64,000 nucleotides of DNA from positions 1 to 64,000 of the forward strand of contig NZ_JAUCBS010000003.1 in assembly GCF_034676705.1 (NCBI RefSeq), given 5' to 3'. The position numbers and the translations under genes are program-made. Below, piece after piece: positions 8,091-14,109 of this stretch (positions are counted from its first letter, which is position 1; each line of letters opens with the position of its first letter). The notes below the pieces were generated by a model, which searched no databases, was not told the origin of the DNA, and saw nothing but the letters and a program-made list of their open reading frames with translations. This DNA comes from Gemmobacter sp. Lineage in GTDB: Bacteria > Pseudomonadota > Alphaproteobacteria > Rhodobacterales > Rhodobacteraceae.

Positions 8091-9505
8091 GTCTTAAACA
8101 CCTCCGGGTTAAGGCGTAGAAGCATCTCGGTAGCTGCCTTACCTAGCCTACTGGTCACAAAGCTTTCCAATCGATCTTCTCTCGCCATTTCCTGCAGCCT
8201 CACGTTGAAGCGCATGAAATAGTCGATGTTGTGGAAGGCGACTTTCCCTGCGAAACCGACGCCGGCATCGTCAAGTGCTTGACTGGCAATCGCTAAATCC
8301 GCAAAACGGGTTTGGTCGGTGAATAGGTCAAAATGTTGAAAGTGGTTCAATCTATCAGTTTCATGGTCTACAACGGTTCGACACCACTCGAGACCATCAA
8401 AACTATCGGCGCCAGCAGCTGCCATGATCCCAACTGTCCAAGGATTGCCAGTGCCGAGCAAGTGAATTGGTTGGTAGACGGGCAGCCGGTCTAGCTCATG
8501 CCGGACTGCCTGCATTGTAGCAACGCGCTGGCTAAGACCATCGCCAAGTTCGCGCTCTGGTATTCCTATCATGGGGGGATGAATTGCTTCGGCCACTAGT
8601 CGAGCAACCGTTGGAATTATCTCTGCTTTGTATCCGCCAGACTTAAGGCGTGGGGCGTGGATGATTGGTAAGACTGGTGAATCTGTTAACGTTTGATCGC
8701 GATTGACTACGGCGATGATCTTTGTTGCTAGCTCCTCGGCAGAACGCGTAGCTTCATTGCGCGGGTTCGTTTTGTCGAAGCAAAATGCCCAGTCGAATGA
8801 GACCGTTCGCATGGCCTCGTGAAAATCACTCGTTGTCCAGCGCTTTGCCGAAAGCCTGCTGGCTTCGTAATTGCCTGAATCAAGCAGAAGGAACCCTCCG
8901 TTTTCTTTATACTTGATGAGCTCATCGATCAGTGAATTTGGATCGCGCCGCTTGACTAGGTCCCAGGCGGAGACCAGCACGGCAGGTGCTCGCGCTACCG
9001 AAAGCGCCTTGACTGCCTCATGCGGAATGAGCTGTGTCTCAAATGACGACACTGACAAGAAAACGGTGGGTAATGGAAGAAGCCCATTGGCTATCGCTGC
9101 AGGACGCTTCGCTCTTTGGGTAGGCGGGTTTCTTGCCGTCAAGCGGTCAAAAAGCCGCGAAAGGGCGGGGTCATCCTCCTGTCCGTCCCACGCTGAGAGA
9201 TCAGTCGTCGCATATCCTCCAAACCCGTAAGCTGGAGGACTTCCGTCAAGACTTGCGCTAACGATCGGCACTTTATGATCCTGAGCGAGGCGTACTTCGT
9301 CGGTCACAGTATCCTTTGTTCGCGATGTTGCTGACCATAGCACTAGGACACATTTTGCGACCGGGAGCTCCTCCTGTATCTCGTCGACAAAGCGTTCCTT
9401 AACCAGCTTGTCCCACCACACGGTCCAACGTCTCGCTAGTAAGTCGACGATCTGTGAGGCGCGGTCTTCGTTTTCGCGTCCGTATATGACATAAATATCA
9501 GCCAA
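8087..9505 (-). CDS. TIR domain fused to a TGT-like (Cap10-type) domain
   Basis: 472 residues in two parts. Residues 1-~120 are a TIR domain: DIYVIYGRENED, a WWDK segment, CVLVLWSATSRTKD and VTDEVRLA with a candidate Glu. From ~140 a tRNA-guanine-transglycosylase-like barrel follows, with LLLDSGNYE matching the DSGG(Y/F)Q motif and HLLGTGNPW followed by ADSFDGLEW matching the late G-D-M-F-D motif, so both Asp of the base-exchange reaction seem present. The C-terminal zinc-binding Cys set of true TGT is not apparent. In type IV CBASS the TGT-like protein (Cap10) is separate; a TIR fusion couples base exchange to a possible NAD-cleaving domain. It starts 64 bp after the kinase gene ends. Confidence 0.75.
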   Translation of the reverse strand: MADIYVIYGRENEDRASQIVDLLARRWTVWWDKLVKERFVDEIQEELPVAKCVLVLWSATSRTKDTVTDEVRLAQDHKVPIVSASLDGSPPAYGFGGYATTDLSAWDGQEDDPALSRLFDRLTARNPPTQRAKRPAAIANGLLPLPTVFLSVSSFETQLIPHEAVKALSVARAPAVLVSAWDLVKRRDPNSLIDELIKYKENGGFLLLDSGNYEASRLSAKRWTTSDFHEAMRTVSFDWAFCFDKTNPRNEATRSAEELATKIIAVVNRDQTLTDSPVLPIIHAPRLKSGGYKAEIIPTVARLVAEAIHPPMIGIPERELGDGLSQRVATMQAVRHELDRLPVYQPIHLLGTGNPWTVGIMAAAGADSFDGLEWCRTVVDHETDRLNHFQHFDLFTDQTRFADLAIASQALDDAGVGFAGKVAFHNIDYFMRFNVRLQEMAREDRLESFVTSRLGKAATEMLLRLNPEVFKT

Positions 9506-9569
9506 ACTGGTCTCCGTACCAAGACGATGTCAGTGAGACGCCAAGCAAAACATTAGCACAAGCTAAACC

Positions 9570-10730
9570 TCAGATTGTTCCTGGTGTCGAGGCCGCCCAA
9601 GCGACTTGATAGAGCGCGCTTGTAAAATCTTTGGTCATAGAGACCAACTGAAGGAGCCCTTCACGATCGTACATTTCGGCCTCGTCCAGCACGACAACAG
9701 GCCGAGTGGCCACAGCATTTTCGCTGATAGCCTCGATGAAATCGCCAGAAAGGCCGTCAGGAAGTACCAATAGCGCTGCAAAACGCTGATCGAGCGAAGT
9801 GGTGCGGACATGAGCGGCGTCGATGCCGAGCTCGCGCAACCGATGAAGTGTCTCCTCGAGCATGTAATGACGCCCCAATGTGTCAGTCGCCGCCCACACT
9901 GCCACGGAGCCGCGGAAAGCAGGGCCAACTGGTTCGTTCACCCGATCAAGCTGTCCCTGCGGAAAGTCGCGATACTGTGCATAGTATGCCACGCCGAGCG
10001 ACGCTTGCTCTGCAGCAGTCGCTGCATCTTGGTTCTCGCTCCCCCAATAGTGAGCGAAAATAGCTGAAAAGACGTCGCCAGTGCCGATCTTGAAAACACT
10101 TGGCGATCGAAACGCTGGTATGATCCGAGTTGGTTGCCTGCTATCGACGACAATCGCGCCGCGCACGCCTTGCTTGACCACGACCACCGTAGCATCGCCT
10201 GCCTTGATCAGCTCCCCGGCCGCCAACTCGATGTCGGAAGTGCTAGTTCTGCTTGCAAGCTCTTGTGCATTGAGCACGATTGCGACTTCGTTTGCCTTTG
10301 AGCCATTCTCCCTAAAGTGGAGAGGACTGTGCCATCCTTGGGGATCAAAGACCGCTCGCCTTGCGTTTACTATTGCGTCGCCCTCGACCAAGCCAAACCG
10401 CAAAACTGTGTCCGCTTCGACATGGAACGAGGTTTCTTGCGCTATGTTGCTCGGCTCGAGGTGCGGGGTGGAGAGCGGGTGGAAGTAGGCAAATGCTATC
10501 GGCGATTTCCGAAGGTGAAGGTCCAATGCGATCCCACGGTCCAAGTACGGCTCTAAGCAAATCGAATGATCATTTTCGAAATAGCTGTGAAGAGTTGTTT
10601 TGCTTCCAAGAGCAGCCAGCGCTTGTGCTGCGCGACCACCTGAGCCGAACAAGGCGTTCCATGCTGGGTGGAGACAAATTTCCTGGTAAAGCCCGCCAGC
10701 TATGTGCATTTCGCCACACCCCACGGTCAC
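9570..10730 (-). CDS. PfkB-family kinase fused to a nucleoside deoxyribosyltransferase-like domain
   Basis: 386 residues. The first ~270 form a PfkB sugar/nucleoside kinase: HIAGGLYQE, the G-G motif GSGGRAAQALAALG, and the phosphate-binding KIGTGDVFSA, whose Asp is the family catalytic base. From ~275 a Rossmann-like segment starts GSVAVWAATDTLGRHY and continues with FAALLVLPDG and VVVLDEAEMY, resembling nucleoside 2-deoxyribosyltransferases. The start overlaps the upstream TIR gene stop by 4 bp. A kinase with a base-sugar transferase suggests handling of a nucleoside or ADP-ribose product within the defence pathway. The kinase call is firm; the second domain is a weaker match in which I could not place the catalytic Glu. 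Confidence 0.72.
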   Translation of the reverse strand: MTVGCGEMHIAGGLYQEICLHPAWNALFGSGGRAAQALAALGSKTTLHSYFENDHSICLEPYLDRGIALDLHLRKSPIAFAYFHPLSTPHLEPSNIAQETSFHVEADTVLRFGLVEGDAIVNARRAVFDPQGWHSPLHFRENGSKANEVAIVLNAQELASRTSTSDIELAAGELIKAGDATVVVVKQGVRGAIVVDSRQPTRIIPAFRSPSVFKIGTGDVFSAIFAHYWGSENQDAATAAEQASLGVAYYAQYRDFPQGQLDRVNEPVGPAFRGSVAVWAATDTLGRHYMLEETLHRLRELGIDAAHVRTTSLDQRFAALLVLPDGLSGDFIEAISENAVATRPVVVLDEAEMYDREGLLQLVSMTKDFTSALYQVAWAASTPGTI

Positions 10731-11239
10731 TTGTATCCGAGCTGTTGATAAAATTCAGGCTTATAATTCCAATTATCTTTGGTCTTCATCGTCCAGTTGG
10801 TGAGCGCATGCGCAACGATCTTTGGAGAGAATGGAACAAAAATGGCGCCAACATTCTTTATGATGGGCGGGCATGTTGCATCTTCCATAAAGCGCGATCC
10901 GTTGAGGTTAATTCCGATGATGCGACAGCTCTTCTCCAGCGCGACCTCCATTTCCCAGCGAACGTACTTGTGTTTGGATCGGGTGTCCTGCCCAATAAGG
11001 ACGGCAAACGTGCCAGCCAAATCGATCCGTTCACGGCACTTACGCTTTATGTAAGCCTCGTCTTCGGAATTGATCTCTTGCCCAAGTTGGCAGTTGGCGA
11101 AATTAAAGTCTATGTGCTCGTTTTGTTTCCATGCGAGCATCAAGCGATAGTAGTGAATGTCGGTGCTGCTAAAGCCAACGAAGGTGCGCGGAAGCCCCAT
11201 TTCGCCATCCCCCAAGATTGATGAGTAAATATCCGACAT
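10727..11239 (-). CDS. ThsB-like TIR (MTH538-type) protein, first gene of the operon
   Basis: 170 residues from the ATG at 11239, or 157 from an ATG at 11200 that has a better upstream GGGGGA tract. The TIR-like domain reads RTFVGFSSTD, FAVLIGQDT, KYVRWEMEVAL and RIIGINLNG; the WEME Glu is the expected catalytic position, as in the second ThsB-like gene at 6336-6803. The two are diverged paralogues, but this one has no glycine run. ThsB-type TIRs make signalling nucleotides from NAD in Thoeris, where a separate ThsA effector responds; no ThsA is seen here. It lies 79 bp downstream of the WYL-protein gene on the same strand, so read-through from that gene is possible. Confidence 0.78.
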   Translation of the reverse strand: MSDIYSSILGDGEMGLPRTFVGFSSTDIHYYRLMLAWKQNEHIDFNFANCQLGQEINSEDEAYIKRKCRERIDLAGTFAVLIGQDTRSKHKYVRWEMEVALEKSCRIIGINLNGSRFMEDATCPPIIKNVGAIFVPFSPKIVAHALTNWTMKTKDNWNYKPEFYQQLGYK

Positions 11240-11318
11240 ATCTGGTGGACCCGCAACTGGGAAGCCGAAGTGTCTCAGTTATCCGAAACCACCAATCATT
11301 TTTGGTCCGGTCCATTCC

Positions 11319-11939
11319 TCAGGCGCGAGTTGCTTCCGTGTCCAGCAACCCTTTCAGCAGCGCCATCCTATCCCAGCTGAAATCACCTTCCCTGAGCGTC
11401 AGCCCTTGCATGGCGCGCACGAAGAACTGACGAAAGTCCCTTCGCTCCTCGCACCACGCCAGCAGCTTCACTCCTTGGGGCGGATGCACCAAGGCCAAGG
11501 GCAGGACCGTACGGGTCGTCGCTTGTCCGGAAAGGTCGGTGTATCCGAAGGCCACTGGCTGGCTGGCACGGATCGCCACGTGGAGCGCTGAAAGATCTGC
11601 TGCCGCGGCCGCAGGCAAGTCCCCATGCCAATAGGCGGCGGGACGCACGTCCAGCAACTGGTAGATGCGGCCAAGAAGGGCGGCTTCAGGATCGGTTTCC
11701 GCTAGCCGGGCAAGCGTTGTTTCGGCAGCTTTTGCGGCAACCGGATCGCCGCGATGACTCGCCAAGGCGAGACCCCTGAGGGCCGCGTCACGCAGTTCGA
11801 GATCTAAGGCAGACGCTGGTTGGGCAGCCACGCTGGTCGCCGCACTTTGCCCAAAGCCGATAGCGGCGGCAAGCCCAAAAAGCCGGGTGCCGAGCGCGCG
11901 GCGCGTCAGGGTCAAGGGTGTGGGGCGACCGGGTCGCAT
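11319..11939 (-). CDS. WYL-domain protein with predicted N-terminal export signal
   Basis: 206 residues from the ATG at 11939, which follows a CGAGGA ribosome binding site. Residues 10-45 look like a signal peptide, with TRR followed by a hydrophobic stretch GLAAAIGF and a small-residue cleavage zone before QPASA; a Tat-type signal is possible. The C-terminal ~90 residues match a WYL domain (LSALHVAIRASQPVAFGY, then LAWCEERRDFRQF). WYL regulators normally have a winged helix, which is missing here. The gene sits between virD4 (ending at 12112) and the candidate defence operon. WYL proteins such as CapW and BrxR regulate defence loci, but an exported one would need another role, possibly in transfer. 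Confidence 0.7.
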   Translation of the reverse strand: MRPGRPTPLTLTRRALGTRLFGLAAAIGFGQSAATSVAAQPASALDLELRDAALRGLALASHRGDPVAAKAAETTLARLAETDPEAALLGRIYQLLDVRPAAYWHGDLPAAAAADLSALHVAIRASQPVAFGYTDLSGQATTRTVLPLALVHPPQGVKLLAWCEERRDFRQFFVRAMQGLTLREGDFSWDRMALLKGLLDTEATRA

Positions 11940-12111
11940 GGCAAATCCTCGTGGGCATTGGAAAGGACTGCCTTCTTCACACGGCAGGGGTCGTTTGGTC
12001 CAGTATTTTAATGGAAAACCATCGCCTCCGAACCTGGAAAATTCCTGCATTCACATGGTCGAAGGCCTGTTCGAGTACGCGAGTTGGACCAGAGTCGATC
12101 CCCGGATGGCG

Positions 12112-14109
12112 TTAAAGTTCCAAGCCTGCGAGGTTGTGGGAGAACTTGCTCATCTTTGAGACCGCGATTGTGATGGGTGGTCTCAAGGCTGCGAGATCAA
12201 CCTCGGGCTCTGCGACGGCTTCGGCCTGTTCCACCGTGACGAGTAGCTCAGCATCGACTGCAGCCAGCTCGGCCTCTGGCGCGACCTCTTCCCGGGCCAC
12301 AATCTCGGCCGCCAGTTTCGGCTCGGGCTTCACCGGTGCTTCAGCCTTCACCTTCTCCGGCCTCGCAAAATCTACCACCATCCGTTCGGCCAACCGCCGC
12401 TCCAACGCCTCTATCCGTTCGGTTAGGACCTGCACATCCGCAGCTTCCTTAGGTGGATAGGGCAGGGCACCCTTCTGGGCATCAAACAACTTCTTGAACG
12501 TCGGATCCTGGAAATACACGATACGATGGACCAAGAGCGGGTTCTGCCGTTCCGGGATGAGGATCGCCTGATCCGGATTCAGCCGCCGCACCTCGTCCGG
12601 CGTCAGGAGCGGCCGCTCCTCCATCCGCCGACTGACCGATCGCCGCTGCATGAAATCCCGATCCCGCGAGACGCTATCCGACACCGATAGCTTCGTCGTT
12701 TTCCCCAATGCGTCCGAAATCTCGCCCGCCGTCTTCTTGTCGTTCGCGGCGAGGTAGAGCTTCATGCCGGCGGCGGACTCAAGCGACAGGCGGACGTTTT
12801 CGCCATAGATATTGTCGAGACCGGGGATTGACTGGGTGATGATCGACACCCGCGCACCGTGACCTGCCAGCTGTTTCAGGGCCTGCTCGACGATGGGCAT
12901 CGGTCCGAGTTGGTCGAATTCGTCGAGCATGACCATCACCGGCCAGGGCTCCGATTTCGGGTCGGGGAGGGTGGAGCGCATGGTGGCGATGAGTTCACCA
13001 AAGAACAGCCGGACCAAGGGCGACAGGGTTCGAATGTCATCGGCGTTGACCACGACATAGATCGACATCGGGCGCTTGCGCAGATCAGCGAAGGAGAAAT
13101 CATTGCCGGATGTCGCGCGATCCACAGCCGGGTTGTTCCAAAGCGTCATGCCCGCGCCACCAAGGACTGAGGCGTGGGATGACAGGGTCCGGTCGGAATA
13201 TCCCGCGAACTTGCGGAAAGTCTGGGCAGCATTGGGATGTTTCACCTCCTCGGCATGCTCGCCGTAAACCTCTTGGGTCGCGCCCCGTCCAAAGAGGATG
13301 CGGCTGATCTCGCCAATGGTGGGCTTACCCCTCTCAATGGCAAGAAGCCCTGCAGCGACGAAGAGTTCACGCCCCTCGGTCAAAAAGTCCCCAGCCGTTC
13401 CCTTGTCCGAAACCGTCAAGAAATAGTCCGAGATCTTGGCCAGCTCTGTGTAGCGCTGCTCGAGATTTTCAACGCGGGCGACACGCTCGAGCGGGTTGTA
13501 GCGATGGGTTGGATGCTCAAAATCGAAGGGTGAGAAGCGGTAGACCGCATCGCCCTCGGCCTGACGGTGCCGGGAGGTTGCCTCGAAAATCTCGCCCTTC
13601 ACGTCGAGCACCACGATGCTGCCGTTGAAGAGGAGCGTGTTCGGAATGACGTAGCCTACGCCTTTACCGGCCCTGGTTGGTGCCACGACAAGACAATGCG
13701 GAAACTTCTGGAAAGTGGCGCTGACGTAAGGCGCGGTCTTTGAAGGGGCGCCCAGCTTGCCGAAGACCATGCCTGCGCCCAAAGGCTGAAGGAGGCCATT
13801 TGCTTTCATCTCGGCCCGCGCCTGGAACTTGGCCTGACCGTATTCGGTGAGCTGTTGGCGGAAGGTTAGGGCGACGGCCGCAACCGTGAAGAGCACGGTC
13901 GACGCGCCGACGATCTGCCAAGGCAGGACCCAGGGCACTGAGGTCAGCCGGGCGAAACCGGGGAACTCGGCAATCAGGACAAAGATGCCGGTTGCGTTCG
14001 GATCGCGCCCCAAGATCAGGTTGAGGACGAGGCCGCCGGCGATGAGACCAACCAGCAGGCCGGACGTGAGACCAAGGGGAAGCAGCAAAGCAATGCGTTG
14101 CATGTTCAA
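12112..14109 (-). CDS. virD4: Type IV coupling protein VirD4/TraG
   Basis: 665 residues. Two N-terminal membrane segments (about residues 7-33 and 62-82) anchor it. Walker A APTRAGKG is near residue 143 and Walker B-like VVLDVKGE near 165, with a second acidic motif MVMLDEFDQLG later, all typical of the TraG/VirD4 hexameric ATPase that brings the relaxase-DNA complex to the secretion channel. The C-terminal ~130 residues are an Ala/Glu/Val-rich tail, poorly conserved in the family. The start overlaps the upstream gene's stop by 4 bp. It is the last transfer gene of the reverse-strand operon before the WYL-protein gene. Confidence 0.93.
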   Translation of the reverse strand: MNMQRIALLLPLGLTSGLLVGLIAGGLVLNLILGRDPNATGIFVLIAEFPGFARLTSVPWVLPWQIVGASTVLFTVAAVALTFRQQLTEYGQAKFQARAEMKANGLLQPLGAGMVFGKLGAPSKTAPYVSATFQKFPHCLVVAPTRAGKGVGYVIPNTLLFNGSIVVLDVKGEIFEATSRHRQAEGDAVYRFSPFDFEHPTHRYNPLERVARVENLEQRYTELAKISDYFLTVSDKGTAGDFLTEGRELFVAAGLLAIERGKPTIGEISRILFGRGATQEVYGEHAEEVKHPNAAQTFRKFAGYSDRTLSSHASVLGGAGMTLWNNPAVDRATSGNDFSFADLRKRPMSIYVVVNADDIRTLSPLVRLFFGELIATMRSTLPDPKSEPWPVMVMLDEFDQLGPMPIVEQALKQLAGHGARVSIITQSIPGLDNIYGENVRLSLESAAGMKLYLAANDKKTAGEISDALGKTTKLSVSDSVSRDRDFMQRRSVSRRMEERPLLTPDEVRRLNPDQAILIPERQNPLLVHRIVYFQDPTFKKLFDAQKGALPYPPKEAADVQVLTERIEALERRLAERMVVDFARPEKVKAEAPVKPEPKLAAEIVAREEVAPEAELAAVDAELLVTVEQAEAVAEPEVDLAALRPPITIAVSKMSKFSHNLAGLEL

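Larger units (their letters stand above)
3075..11239 (-). other. Candidate antiviral operon: nine genes built around TIR domains and deazaguanine-type enzymes
   Basis: Nine reverse-strand genes run from 11239 down to 3075. Six of the eight junctions are 4-bp overlaps or have 1-2 bp between genes; only the gap at 9506-9569 is longer. Order: ThsB-like TIR, PfkB kinase/deoxyribosyltransferase-like fusion, TIR/TGT-like fusion, OGG-like glycosylase, QueC-like enzyme, TIR with Gly7 N-terminus, SLOG-like protein, alpha/beta hydrolase with TPRs, deoxyribosyltransferase-like domain with TPR/TRAFs-binding-like region. QueC-, TGT- and OGG-like enzymes together are the ancillary genes of type IV CBASS, yet no CD-NTase is present. 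The genes are less GC-rich than the flanking transfer genes, which points to a cargo module inserted between the relaxase and virD4 loci. The antiviral role is inferred from domain content. Confidence 0.7.

Noticed and set aside
6805..9505. Queuosine or 7-deazaguanine biosynthesis locus
   Set aside because: There is a QueC-like and a TGT-like protein but no QueD, QueE, QueF or QueA, and the partners are TIR and OGG-like proteins.
3075..11239. A Qat (QatABCD) defence system
   Set aside because: A QueC-like protein is shared, but no QatA-type ATPase and no TatD-type nuclease is seen.
3075..11239. A standard Thoeris system
   Set aside because: Two ThsB-like TIRs are present, but there is no ThsA-type Sir2 or SLOG effector with the usual layout; the SLOG-like protein is small and stands alone.
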